A DNA stretch of 33,018 bases from Rhodobiaceae bacterium (GCA_027352645.1 DAIEIL010000001.1:1-33018), one strand, 5' to 3'. Numbered from the stretch's first letter, positions 8,424 through 16,210 are shown. The notes: a model not told the origin generated them from the sequence alone. Numbers and translations: made by a program.

Positions 8424-9275
8424 TCAGAGCGGCTGGCTGGTGAAAGGCGCCTTCAACTGACCCAGGAAAGTCAGCGGCATGTCGTGCTGGATGCCGATGT
8501 CGCGCGGCGGCCTGCGGTCCGGCGCGTTGAAGTAACTGCGGAAAAGGAGATCGAAGAGAACGAGGTTCTCGCCGTAGTTTCTGTTCCCCTCCGCGAGCAC
8601 CTTGGAGTGGTGCCAACGGTGCAGCGTTGGCGTGTTGAAGATGTAGTTCAGCGGCCCGCAGCGCATCTCGATGTTGCAATGCGTCAGCATGCCGACGATC
8701 GCCGTGATGGCGCTCACCATCAGCAGCACGTCGCGCGGCGCGCCGAGGAGCAGGAGCACCGGCATGCCGACCATGAGGCCCGTCATCGTGTCGACGAGGT
8801 GGAAGCGGCCGGTGTTGAAGAACCATAGCCGCGTCACGCTGTGATGCACGGCATGGAAGCGCCAGAGCCAGGGCCATTCATGCGCGAGGCGGTGCTTCCA
8901 GTAGAGGCCGAACTCGACGATGATCAGGCCGAGCGCCGTCTGCACGGTTAGCGGCCAGTTCGCCGGCCAAAGGCCCGCTCCGGTCGGCGCGAGAGCGTCC
9001 GCGATCCCCATGAAGGCGACGAAGGTGATGATGACCTGGGCAATGCCCTTGTTCAGGATCGTGTGCGCGAGGTCCGGCCCCATCTGCCCGTCATTGCGGA
9101 GCCAGGCCTCTTCATGCGGCATCAGGCGCTCGAGAAGCGCGATGCTGAGCGCAAGCGTCAGGTAGGTGAGGTTGAAAGCGGCGACGTCGTGGCCCGTGCT
9201 CATTCCGGCATAGACGAGACCGACCGAGCCGCAGAAGAGCAATGGCCACCAGATACAGGAAAGCAATCGACGCAC
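8424..9275 (-). CDS. Fatty acid hydroxylase / sterol desaturase family protein
   Basis: A 283-residue integral membrane di-iron enzyme. The histidine clusters of the superfamily are visible: H128-x3-H132 (HRLAH), H141-xx-HH145 (HAVHH), and H219-xx-HH223 (HRWHH), with an extra histidine at H199 in LTHCN. Four or so hydrophobic segments precede or separate these boxes (about 10-27, 35-50, 78-95, 112-126, 165-195). The family hydroxylates or desaturates lipid-like substrates such as fatty acids, sterols or carotenoids; the actual substrate cannot be read from sequence. It is convergent to allophanate hydrolase and divergent from the bactofilin gene, so it is probably a single-gene unit. A purine-rich AAGGAGGATTG precedes the ATG on the minus strand. 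No co-transcribed lipid gene helps narrow the function. Confidence 0.88.
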   Translation of the reverse strand: MRRLLSCIWWPLLFCGSVGLVYAGMSTGHDVAAFNLTYLTLALSIALLERLMPHEEAWLRNDGQMGPDLAHTILNKGIAQVIITFVAFMGIADALAPTGAGLWPANWPLTVQTALGLIIVEFGLYWKHRLAHEWPWLWRFHAVHHSVTRLWFFNTGRFHLVDTMTGLMVGMPVLLLLGAPRDVLLMVSAITAIVGMLTHCNIEMRCGPLNYIFNTPTLHRWHHSKVLAEGNRNYGENLVLFDLLFRSYFNAPDRRPPRDIGIQHDMPLTFLGQLKAPFTSQPL

Positions 9276-9571
9276 GTCAATCCTCCTTCGTCCCCCGACG
9301 AAAAGTCGCGTGGCTTCATGTTAGCGGAGTCTTTGCGCCCATGTACAAGCTCAATTGGATTTCCGGTCCGGTGCGCAAGACAGCGGAAAGCTCCGATTTG
9401 GCGTGAGGTTACGTCGATTCATGCGGGTTTTTGCTGCTCACTCCGATTTGGATGGTGATCGGCTTGTGACCTCGGCGGCGGACATGCAGCCTGTTCCATC
9501 ACGAAATGCACTTTCGGGCGGGTCCTGATCCGAGACCTGAGACCGCCCGGCCCTGTCAGGAGGAACACATC
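9276..9571. other. Divergent intergenic region between desaturase-family gene and bactofilin
   Basis: 296 bases without a supported gene. It must hold promoters for both flanking genes, but I could not pick convincing -35/-10 elements. The only visible structure is an 11-base direct repeat, CTCCGATTTGG, at 9391-9401 and 9441-9451, exactly 50 bases apart. The bactofilin ribosome site CAGGAGGAACAC lies at the right end. Confidence 0.5.
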
Positions 9572-10156
9572 ATGAATACGGATTCTGTCGAGCCCTTTTC
9601 GAGCGTCCCCTCCACGACACAGTCGAAAGAAAGCGGACGCAAGTCCATCGCCTCGACTGTCCGCGTGTTGCGCGCGGGAAGCGAGGACATCGTTGTCGGC
9701 GAAAACTCTTCGCTCGAAGGCTCGTTCGAAACTCAAGGCTCCATGTTCGTCGACGGCACGATGAGCCGGGCCGACCTCAGAACCTGTCTCCTCTCCATCG
9801 GCGTCGCGGGCTCCGTCGAAGGCAGCGCCCATGCCGACAGGGCGGAAATCGCAGGCCGCTTTGAGGGCCAACTCGTCGTTACCGGCGAGGTCATTCTGCG
9901 CTCGTCGAGCCATGTCACCGGCGAGATCCAGTGCGGCAAGCTCATCAGCCATCGCGGCGCGACCATCAAGGCCGAGGTAACGGTGGTCGAGGATGAAGAC
10001 GAGGCGGGGGAGGCCGGCAACGAGTTTCGCGCGCTTGCGCGCCTGCCGCTCCGCGCGAATGTCACCCGCTCCTTCCTGCGCCGCTCCGCCACATTCGGCT
10101 ATGGCGTCTTTTTCACGCTGGGCGCCATCGGCCTCGTTTCGCTCTTCGCGCATTGA
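9572..10156 (+). CDS. Bactofilin (polymer-forming cytoskeletal) family protein with C-terminal membrane segment
   Basis: A 194-residue protein. Residues about 37-140 show the bactofilin beta-helix pattern of short hydrophobic strands with glycine turns (VVGENSSLEGSFETQGSMFV, VAGSVEGSAHADRAEIAGRF, VTGEIQCGKLISHRGATIKA), which polymerises without nucleotide in known members. The N-terminal 35 residues are polar and Ser/Thr-rich. An acidic patch (EDEDEAGEAGNE) and a basic stretch (RSFLRR) lead to a hydrophobic segment at about 172-192 ending in LFAH, a probable tail anchor. ATG 9572 is supported by a strong AGGAGG site; the frame opens earlier without one. It is single-gene: the downstream terminator is 26 bases away. 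Roles of the family include cell shape, stalks and polar organisation; the specific role here is unknown. Confidence 0.85.
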   Translation: MNTDSVEPFSSVPSTTQSKESGRKSIASTVRVLRAGSEDIVVGENSSLEGSFETQGSMFVDGTMSRADLRTCLLSIGVAGSVEGSAHADRAEIAGRFEGQLVVTGEVILRSSSHVTGEIQCGKLISHRGATIKAEVTVVEDEDEAGEAGNEFRALARLPLRANVTRSFLRRSATFGYGVFFTLGAIGLVSLFAH

Positions 10157-10182
10157 GCCGAGCCGAACTGCACCAATGTGGG

Positions 10183-10215
10183 CGCCCGCAAGCGATTGCG
10201 GGCGTCTTTTTCCTT
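10183..10215 (+). terminator. Rho-independent terminator after bactofilin gene
   Basis: Perfect 9-base-pair stem CGCCCGCAA / TTGCGGGCG (10183-10191 with 10196-10204) closed by a GCGA tetraloop and followed by TCTTTTTCCTT. It lies 26 bases after the bactofilin stop and separates it from the acyl-CoA dehydrogenase pair. Confidence 0.9.
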
Positions 10216-10372
10216 GAATTTTTCGCATGTGCGGCGCGCCCTGCCGGGCGACGCTACGTCAGTGCGCTGTGCCTCTCTCTCGCCAGCGTGGGCGTCGCCG
10301 CGCTAGGCTCTAGCCCATCAAAATCAGAACGGCCCCCGCCTTTGCGCGGGATGGGCGCAGATGGGGAGAGAC

Positions 10373-11500
10373 ATGGAATTCGATTTTTCCGACGACCAGA
10401 AGCAATTGAAGGATCAGGCGCGGCGCTTTCTTGAAGCGAAGAGTTCGCCCAAGGCCGTGCGCGCAATCCTCGAAGGGCCGGAGCCCTATGACAAGGCGCT
10501 CTGGCAGGGCCTTGCCGAGATGGGCTTCATGGGAACGGCGATCCCCGAGGAATATGGCGGGCTCGGCGCGACCTATCTCGAGCTCTGCGTGATCGCGGAA
10601 GAGCTTGGCCGGGCTGTGGCGCCGGTGCCCTTCGCATCGTCGATCTTCCTCGCCGCCGAATTTCTGCTGGCCGCCGGAAGCGAGGAGCAGAAGCAGGCTT
10701 ACCTGCCGAAGCTCGCAAGCGGTGAAATCATCGGCTGCTTCGCGTTGGCTGAGGGCGTCGGCGCGGCAACGCCGAAGCGCATTCAGGCCGACGTCGCTGG
10801 CGGCAAGCTTTCGGGCACGAAGCTTCCCGTTCTCGACGGCGATGTCGCCGATTTCGCCATTGTCGCGGCGAAGACGGGCGCGGGTAATGACGCGCGTTCC
10901 ATCTCGCTCTTCATCGTCGATCTCAAATCGGCGAATGTGAAGCGCGAGACGGTCGAGACGATCGACCCGACCCGCAGTCAGGCGAAGATCACCTTCTCCG
11001 GCGCGGCCGCGGAATTGCTGGGCGCGGAAGGTGACGGCTGGAACATCATCGAGCGCGTGCTCGACCACGCTGCCGTGCTGACCGCATTCGAGCAGCTGGG
11101 CGGCGCGGATCGCGCGCTCGAAATGGCGCGCGATTATGCGCTGGACCGTATGGCCTTCGGTCGCCCCATCGGCTCCTTCCAGGCGGTGAAGCATATGCTT
11201 GCCGACATGTATGTCTCGGCAACGCTTGCGCGTTCCAATTGCTACTACGGCGCCTGGGCGCTTTCGACCGGTTCGTCGGAGCTGCCGGAAGCGGCGGCGA
11301 CGGCGCGCGTCAGCGCCACGCAGGCTTATCAGCACTGCGCCAAGAACAACATCCAGGTCCATGGCGGCATGGGCTTCACCTGGCAGTTCGATTGCCACCT
11401 TTATTACCGGCGCTCGAACCTTCTCGCGCTCACGCTCGGCTCTCTTTCCACATGGGAAGACAAGCTTATCGCGCGTCTGCGCGCCAAGAACGCCGCCTGA
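10373..11500 (+). CDS. Acyl-CoA dehydrogenase family protein, probable small subunit of a heteromeric pair
   Basis: A 375-residue acyl-CoA dehydrogenase fold: N-terminal helical domain (FDFSDDQKQLKDQARRFLEA), central beta domain, and C-terminal helical domain (DRMAFGRPIGSFQAVKHML). The usual flavin/substrate signature of the middle domain is degenerate (ALAEGVGAATPKRI rather than a TEPxAGSD form), and the C terminus lacks the GGTxEI segment, ending after HLYYRRSNLLALTLGS. This pattern is known from the heterotetrameric FadE/ChsE-type dehydrogenases of steroid and side-chain degradation, in which two unlike subunits share an active site; that the next gene is the partner is inference. ATG 10373 follows GGGGAGAG; an upstream ATG at 10361 is possible but worse placed. 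The next gene starts 30 bases after the stop. Confidence 0.88.
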   Translation: MEFDFSDDQKQLKDQARRFLEAKSSPKAVRAILEGPEPYDKALWQGLAEMGFMGTAIPEEYGGLGATYLELCVIAEELGRAVAPVPFASSIFLAAEFLLAAGSEEQKQAYLPKLASGEIIGCFALAEGVGAATPKRIQADVAGGKLSGTKLPVLDGDVADFAIVAAKTGAGNDARSISLFIVDLKSANVKRETVETIDPTRSQAKITFSGAAAELLGAEGDGWNIIERVLDHAAVLTAFEQLGGADRALEMARDYALDRMAFGRPIGSFQAVKHMLADMYVSATLARSNCYYGAWALSTGSSELPEAAATARVSATQAYQHCAKNNIQVHGGMGFTWQFDCHLYYRRSNLLALTLGSLSTWEDKLIARLRAKNAA

Positions 11501-11530
11501 TCGCGCCATCGGATTTGAAGGAATAGAGAC

Positions 11531-12775
11531 ATGAATTTCGACGATACACCGCAGGAAGCGGCCTTCCGTCAGGAAGTGCGCAGCTGGATCGCCGCCAACG
11601 CTCCGAAGCAGTATGAAACGGGCCTCAAGACATCGGGCTTCGGCCACACAGCGCTCGAAGGCGTGGACATCATCAAGGTGTCCAAGGAATGGCAGAAGAA
11701 GAAGTTCGACGCGGGCTGGGCCTGCCTGCACTGGCCGAAGGAATATGGCGGTCGTGGCGCAACACCCATCGAGCGCGTCATCTGGCAGCAGGAAGAAGGC
11801 GTCTATGCCGCGCTCTCCTCGCTCTTCATCATCGGCCATGGCATGTGCGGCCCGACGATGATGGCCTATGCGAGCGAAGAGCATAAGCGCAAGTATCTGC
11901 CGCTTCTCGCGGCTGGCGAGCATATCTGGTGCCAGCTCTTCTCCGAGACTGCGGGCGGTTCCGACCTCGCGGGTCTGCGTACCAAGGCTGAACGCGACGG
12001 CGACGATTGGGTCGTCAACGGACAGAAGATCTGGACCTCCGGCGCGCAGCATTCCGACTACGGAATTCTGATCACCCGCACAGATCCGACCGTACCCAAG
12101 CACAAGGGCCTCACCATGTTCTTCCTGGACATGAAGTCGCCCGGCATCGAAATCCGTCCGATCAAGCAGGTGAACGGACAGTCGGGATTCAACGAGGTCT
12201 ATTTCACCGATGTCCGCATTCCGGACAGCCAGCGCCTCGGCAAGGTGGGCGATGGATGGAACGTTTCGCTGACGACGCTGATGAACGAGCGCCTGTCGAT
12301 TGGCGCGGGCATGCCCACGGGCTTCCCCGAGCTTCTCGACTTCTGCTGCTCGCTCGAAACGGACAACGGTCCGGCCATCGACAATCCGGCCGTGCGCTCG
12401 AAGCTTGCGAGTTATGCAGTCCGGACCAGCGGTCTCAAATATACGGCGTTCCGCTCGATCTCGGCGCTTTCAAAGGGCGAGACGCCCGGGCCGGAAAACT
12501 CCATCGGCAAGCTCGTCGCCGGACCGACCATGCAGGAGATCGCGATGTTCGCGCTCGACCTGCAGGCCGAGGCGGGCGCGCTTCTTTCGCCCGAACAGGC
12601 TGCGGCGAGCGCACGCTTCCAGGCGATGCTGCTCCGCTCACCCGCGACTCGTGTCGAAGGCGGCACGGACGAGATTCTGCGCAACATCATCGCAGAGCGT
12701 GTGCTTGGTTTGCCCGCCGATATTCGTGTGGACAAGGCGGTCCCCTTCAACCAGATCCCGACAAGCGGGCGCTGA
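11531..12775 (+). CDS. Acyl-CoA dehydrogenase, probable large subunit of a heteromeric pair
   Basis: A 414-residue acyl-CoA dehydrogenase oxidising acyl-CoA to enoyl-CoA with FAD. Visible are FDDTPQEAAFRQEVRSWI at the N terminus, the middle-domain motif QLFSETAGGSDLAGLRT, WVVNGQKIWTSGAQHSDYG, a VGDGWNVSLTTLMNERLSIG helix with a glutamate in the position used as base by some members, and the C-terminal EGGTDEILRNIIAERVLGLP. It retains what the preceding gene lacks, supporting a two-subunit enzyme. The ribosome site GAAGGAATAGAG lies before ATG 11531. A strong terminator 26 bases after the stop ends the unit. The substrate (steroid side chain, branched or long acyl-CoA) cannot be fixed from sequence. 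Confidence 0.92.
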   Translation: MNFDDTPQEAAFRQEVRSWIAANAPKQYETGLKTSGFGHTALEGVDIIKVSKEWQKKKFDAGWACLHWPKEYGGRGATPIERVIWQQEEGVYAALSSLFIIGHGMCGPTMMAYASEEHKRKYLPLLAAGEHIWCQLFSETAGGSDLAGLRTKAERDGDDWVVNGQKIWTSGAQHSDYGILITRTDPTVPKHKGLTMFFLDMKSPGIEIRPIKQVNGQSGFNEVYFTDVRIPDSQRLGKVGDGWNVSLTTLMNERLSIGAGMPTGFPELLDFCCSLETDNGPAIDNPAVRSKLASYAVRTSGLKYTAFRSISALSKGETPGPENSIGKLVAGPTMQEIAMFALDLQAEAGALLSPEQAAASARFQAMLLRSPATRVEGGTDEILRNIIAERVLGLPADIRVDKAVPFNQIPTSGR

Positions 12776-12800
12776 AGCGTTAAAATGTAAAGTGTTGAAG

Positions 12801-12833
12801 CGGCCCCGGAACAAGCGTTCCGGGGCCGTTTTT
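12801..12833 (+). terminator. Rho-independent terminator after acyl-CoA dehydrogenase pair
   Basis: Perfect 12-base-pair stem CGGCCCCGGAAC / GTTCCGGGGCCG (12801-12812 with 12817-12828), AAGC loop, then five T. The strongest terminator in the window, located 26 bases after the second acyl-CoA dehydrogenase. Confidence 0.95.
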
Positions 12834-12937
12834 ATGCGGCATAAAGCCATTCTTCCCATCGTGAGCGGCCGGCGGAAATGCGCTAGCATGGCCGTCGCCC
12901 GGCGTGCCCGCCGGTGCGGACGAAAGGATGTACTTCG

Positions 12938-14224
12938 ATGAGCAAGAACCAAGAGCTTGCCGCGCGCCGGGAGCGCGCGGTTCCGCGCGGCGTTTCCGTC
13001 GCCTATCCCATTCACGCGGCGCGCGCGGAAAACGCCGAATTATGGGATGAGGAGGGGCGGCGTTTTGTCGATTTCGCAGGCGGCATCGCGGTGCTGAACA
13101 CCGGTCATCGTCACCCCAAGGTGATTGCGGCGGTTGAAAAGCAACTCGCGCATTACACGCACACGGCCTTCCAGATCGTTCCCTACGAGCCCTATATCGA
13201 ACTCGCCGAAAGGCTCAATACGCTCGCGCCCTTCAATGGGCCGGCCAAGACCATCTTTTTCACGACCGGCGCCGAGGCGACCGAAAATGCCGTGAAGATC
13301 GCGCGCGCCGCGACGGGACGTTCGGCGGTCATCGCCTTCGCGGGCGGCTTCCACGGCCGCACCATGATGACCATGGCGCTTACGGGCAAGACGCTGCCTT
13401 ACAAGAAGAAATTCGGCCCCATGCCGGCGGAGGTCTACCACGTTCCCTTCCCCGTGGCGGACCACGGCACGACGGTCGCCGACACGCTCAAGGCACTCGA
13501 AACGCTTTTCCGCGCCGATGTGGAGCCCACGCGCGTCGCCGCCATCATGATCGAGGCGGTGCAGGGCGAAGGCGGTTTCTACGAAGCGCCGCAGGAGCTT
13601 CTCGTCGCGCTTCGCAAGATTTGCGATGAGCACGGTATTCTCCTCGTCGTTGACGAGGTACAGACCGGCTTTGCGCGCACCGGCAAGCTTTTCGCCATCG
13701 AGCATTCGGGTGTCGAGCCGGACATGATTACCATTGCGAAATCGCTCGGCGGTGGCTTTCCGATTTCGGGTGTCATCGGTCGCGCGGCGATTATGGATGC
13801 GCCGGAGCCGGGTGGCCTCGGCGGCACCTATGCGGGCAGCCCCATCGCCTGCGCGGCAGCGCTCGCTGTGCTTGATGTGATTGCGGAAGAAAAGCTTCTC
13901 GACCGCGCCAATGCGATGGGTGTGCGCATCAAGGCGAAGCTCAACTCCATTGCGTCGCGCAACGATGTCGTGCCCATCACCGGCATTCGCGGCTTTGGCG
14001 CGATGATCGGCTTCGACATCGTGAAGGTGCGGGGTGCTTATGAGCCCGACGCCGAGGCGACGAAGCGCGTTACTGCCGCTGCACTGGAAGAGGGGCTCAT
14101 TCTTCTCTCCTGCGGCGTCTTCTCCAATGCGATCCGCATTCTGGTGCCGTTGACGGCCCCGGACGCGATCGTGGACGAGGGCATGGAGAAGCTCGAGAGG
14201 GCGCTTGCCGCCGCGCGGGTCTAG
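12938..14224 (+). CDS. gabT: 4-aminobutyrate aminotransferase-type PLP enzyme
   Basis: Class-III PLP-dependent aminotransferase of 428 residues, the usual length for GabT. Motifs in order: GGIAVLNTGHRHPKV near the N terminus, FFTTGAEATENAVKIAR (PLP phosphate contact), AFAGGFHGRTMMTMALTGK, MIEAVQGEGGFYEAP, VVDEVQTGFARTGKLFA with the PLP-binding aspartate, and TIAKSLGGGFPISG with Schiff-base lysine K268; GGTYAGSPIACAAALAVLD follows. It probably transfers the amino group of GABA (or 5-aminovalerate or a related omega-amine) to 2-oxoglutarate. The EAVQGEGG form favours GabT over ornithine- or acetylornithine-type enzymes, but close omega-transaminases cannot be excluded. ATG 12938 is preceded by AAAGGATG. 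No succinate-semialdehyde dehydrogenase gene is adjacent. Confidence 0.88.
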   Translation: MSKNQELAARRERAVPRGVSVAYPIHAARAENAELWDEEGRRFVDFAGGIAVLNTGHRHPKVIAAVEKQLAHYTHTAFQIVPYEPYIELAERLNTLAPFNGPAKTIFFTTGAEATENAVKIARAATGRSAVIAFAGGFHGRTMMTMALTGKTLPYKKKFGPMPAEVYHVPFPVADHGTTVADTLKALETLFRADVEPTRVAAIMIEAVQGEGGFYEAPQELLVALRKICDEHGILLVVDEVQTGFARTGKLFAIEHSGVEPDMITIAKSLGGGFPISGVIGRAAIMDAPEPGGLGGTYAGSPIACAAALAVLDVIAEEKLLDRANAMGVRIKAKLNSIASRNDVVPITGIRGFGAMIGFDIVKVRGAYEPDAEATKRVTAAALEEGLILLSCGVFSNAIRILVPLTAPDAIVDEGMEKLERALAAARV

Positions 14225-14259
14225 CGGTTCAGATCACTTCTTTTTGCCGACTTTCCGGC

Positions 14260-14301
14260 CCGTCCGTGCGGCGCATCCTTTGGGATTCGCCGCACGGACG
14301 G
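14260..14301. repeat. Long perfect hairpin between gabT and porin gene
   Basis: Inverted repeat with a perfect 14-base-pair stem CCGTCCGTGCGGCG / CGCCGCACGGACGG (14260-14273 with 14288-14301); the loop can form four further pairs (ATCC/GGAT). No T-tract follows on either strand. It lies 35 bases after the gabT stop and about 100 before the porin start, so it may terminate gabT transcription by a non-canonical route, protect the mRNA 3' end, or regulate the porin leader. Confidence 0.6.
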
Positions 14302-14403
14302 CGTTCAGCCTATGATTATGCTCTTGCGAATTAATAGCAACTAACCTAACTTGCTGCTCCCGCCCGTGGGGCCTGCCCCAATTCCGAACCGGAGACGAGA
14401 GAG

Positions 14404-15726
14404 ATGAAGATGCTTTGCCGCGCACTTGCCACGGCGTCGCTGCTTGGGGCTTCCGTGGGGGCTCAGCCCGCCATAGCTGAGGAAAAGAACCTCTGGGAGC
14501 GCGATACGCTGACAGGCGACTGGGGCGGGACGCGCAGCGAACTGGCCGATCAGGGCATCGAAATCGGGCTTGCCTATGTGGGCGAAGCGATGGGCGACGT
14601 CTCGGGCGGCATGAAGCGGGGCTGGAGCTATGAGGGCCGCGCCGAACTTTCGCTCGACCTCGACCTCGAAAAGCTTCTGGGCTGGCAGGGTGGAACGGCC
14701 CATGCTAGCGCCTTTCAGATACATCACACCAACGGCCTGCCGACCGTGGACTACACGGGCAGCATCGGCGCACCGAGCAATATCGAGGCGCGCCAGACGA
14801 CGCGCCTCTTCACGCTTTGGGTGCAGCAGAATTTCCTCGACGACGCGGTCTCGGTTCGCGCCGGTCAGCTCGCCGCCGACGACGAGTTCATGACCAGCGA
14901 CACGGCGGGCAATCTCATCAACGGCACCTTCGGCTGGGCCGGGATAGCGGCAGCCAACCAGACGAACGGCGGCCCTGCCTATCCGCTGGCGACGCCGGGC
15001 ATTCGCGTTGCCGTCGCGCCGACGAAGCATCTCACTATGCTCGGCGCCGTATTTAGCGGCGACCCGGCGGGCAAGGATTGTTTCGACGATGCACAGCTCT
15101 GCAACAAGCACGGCACGACCTTCAGTACGAGTGGCGGCGCGCTCTGGATGGGTGAAGTTCAGTACACGATCAATCAGGGCGAAGGCGAAGGACTTCCAGG
15201 CGTGTACAAGGTCGGCGGGTGGTACCAGACAGGCAAGTTCGCCGACCAGCATTACGGTTTCGACCGTTCGGGAGATCACGGCGTCTACGCAATCGCGGAC
15301 CAGACGGTCTGGCAGAACGGCGGCAGCGATGCGCTGAGCGTTTTCGCTCGTGTGGGCGGTGCGCCTTCCGATCGCAATCTCGTTTCCTTCTACGCGGACG
15401 GTGGGCTCGCCTATAGGGGCCTCTTTCCGGGCCGCGATCAGGACATACTCGCCCTCGGCGTTGCCTATGCGAAGATCAGCGAGGATGCCCGCGATGCTGA
15501 TCGAGACGTCCAGATGCTGATGCCCGATCCGGCCTATCCGCTGCGCGACCAGGAAACCATATTCGAGTTGAGCTACACCGCGGCCGTGACGCCCTGGTGG
15601 AGCGTGCAGCCCGACATTCAGTACATCGTGCATCCCGGCGGCAATATTCCAAATCCCGAAGACGCGACGGGTGCAAAGATCGACAATGCATTGGTGGTTG
15701 GCATTCGCACGAGCCTCGCCTTCTGA
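14404..15726 (+). CDS. oprB: Carbohydrate-selective porin, OprB family
   Basis: Outer-membrane beta-barrel protein of 440 residues. A signal peptide is clear (MKMLCRALATASLLGASVGA...), with likely cleavage after AIA at about residue 26. The mature protein begins with the OprB hallmark ERDTLTGDWGGTRSELADQG, followed by alternating amphipathic strands, NLINGTFGWAGIAA in the middle region, and it ends in an aromatic residue (TSLAF) as expected for barrel insertion. Members let sugars or other small solutes diffuse through the outer membrane; the selectivity here is not readable. GGAGACGAGAGAG precedes the ATG at 14404. Single gene, bounded by hairpins at 14260-14301 and 15757-15784; no sugar-catabolic gene is adjacent. 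Confidence 0.9.
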   Translation: MKMLCRALATASLLGASVGAQPAIAEEKNLWERDTLTGDWGGTRSELADQGIEIGLAYVGEAMGDVSGGMKRGWSYEGRAELSLDLDLEKLLGWQGGTAHASAFQIHHTNGLPTVDYTGSIGAPSNIEARQTTRLFTLWVQQNFLDDAVSVRAGQLAADDEFMTSDTAGNLINGTFGWAGIAAANQTNGGPAYPLATPGIRVAVAPTKHLTMLGAVFSGDPAGKDCFDDAQLCNKHGTTFSTSGGALWMGEVQYTINQGEGEGLPGVYKVGGWYQTGKFADQHYGFDRSGDHGVYAIADQTVWQNGGSDALSVFARVGGAPSDRNLVSFYADGGLAYRGLFPGRDQDILALGVAYAKISEDARDADRDVQMLMPDPAYPLRDQETIFELSYTAAVTPWWSVQPDIQYIVHPGGNIPNPEDATGAKIDNALVVGIRTSLAF

Positions 15727-15756
15727 TTTTCCGACGCTTCATCGCAGGTATTAGCA

Positions 15757-15784
15757 AAACCCGCGCCTTCCCGGCGCGGGTTTC
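15757..15784. terminator. Probable bidirectional terminator between convergent porin and KGG-repeat genes
   Basis: An 11-base-pair stem AAACCCGCGCC / GGCGCGGGTTT (15757-15767 with 15773-15783) with a TTCCC loop. Plus-strand readout ends in TTTC and minus-strand readout in TTTTG. It is placed between two convergent stops, so it could serve both genes, although the T-tracts are short. Confidence 0.75.
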
Positions 15785-15817
15785 TTGCCGCGCGCTTCCA
15801 CCCTGTGCAGTTCCTTA

Positions 15818-16153
15818 TTATGCGTCCTTGTCGTGCCCCTCTGCCGCTTGCTCGGCGGATTGGGCTTCCTGCGCCTTCTTTCGTCCGGCGCCGGCGGCGC
15901 GCGCCGGGTCGTGCTTGAAGTTGCCGCCGCTCACCTGTCCGCCTTCGCGGCCCGCCCGCGAGGCGCGCTCGGGATCGTTCTTGAAATTGCCGCCGCTGAC
16001 CTGTCCACCCTTCTGGCCGGCGAGGGCCGCGCGCGCCGGGTTGTTCTTGAAGTTACCGCCACTCTTCTGACCGCCTTTGCGGCCAGCCGCCGCAGCGCGT
16101 TCCCTGTTGGCCGCGAAATTTCCGGAACCGCCGCGATGCTGGGTGTTTGTCAT
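15818..16153 (-). CDS. KGG-repeat general stress protein
   Basis: A 111-residue, glycine-rich, very hydrophilic protein made of four 22-residue repeats of the form GNFxxxxxRAxxAGRKGGQxSG, with a short N-terminal MTNTQHRGGS and an acidic-polar tail. This is the con-10/GsiB-like KGG stress-protein family, induced by general stress in several bacteria; the molecular role is thought to be hydrophilin-like but is not settled. The ATG at 16153 is chosen because GGGAGAG precedes it and the first repeat starts at residue 11; an upstream in-frame start would overlap the promoter. Two GGAAC-N17-GTT motifs lie upstream, consistent with control by the alphaproteobacterial general stress sigma factor EcfG. 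The last repeat has a degenerate KGG (RKKAQ). Confidence 0.88.
   Translation of the reverse strand: MTNTQHRGGSGNFAANRERAAAAGRKGGQKSGGNFKNNPARAALAGQKGGQVSGGNFKNDPERASRAGREGGQVSGGNFKHDPARAAGAGRKKAQEAQSAEQAAEGHDKDA
15860..16123 (-). repeat. Four tandem 66-bp coding repeats (KGG repeats)
   Basis: Four in-register 66-base units coding for 22 residues each: 16058-16123, 15992-16057, 15926-15991 and 15860-15925. Units two and three are the closest pair (GNFKNNPARA versus GNFKNDPERA, both with GGQVSG). The outer units have diverged, with the last losing the KGG motif. Confidence 0.85.
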
Positions 16154-16185
16154 CTTGCTCTCCCTCTCGGTTCTCCCTCGAAATG

Positions 16186-16210
16186 AACCCCGTGTCGGGC
16201 GAATGGTTCC
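16186..16210 (-). promoter_or_regulatory. EcfG-type general stress promoter, proximal
   Basis: Minus-strand GGAAC at 16210-16206 and GTT at 16188-16186, separated by 17 bases. This matches the alphaproteobacterial EcfG/RpoE2 consensus GGAAC-N16-18-(c)GTT. The -10 end lies 32 bases before the KGG-repeat ATG, leaving room for a short leader containing the GGGAGAG ribosome site. Confidence 0.7.

Noticed and set aside
10361..10372. Upstream ATG for the first acyl-CoA dehydrogenase
   Set aside because: The start at 10373 has GGGGAGAG at the right distance and gives the usual N terminus; the upstream ATG has a poorer site.
14234..14425. Small minus-strand frame of 63 codons ending in a lysine-rich tail (RTGRKVGKKK)
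   Set aside because: It overlaps the porin start and reads through the 14-bp hairpin; no good ribosome site and no recognisable family. A basic tail alone is weak evidence.
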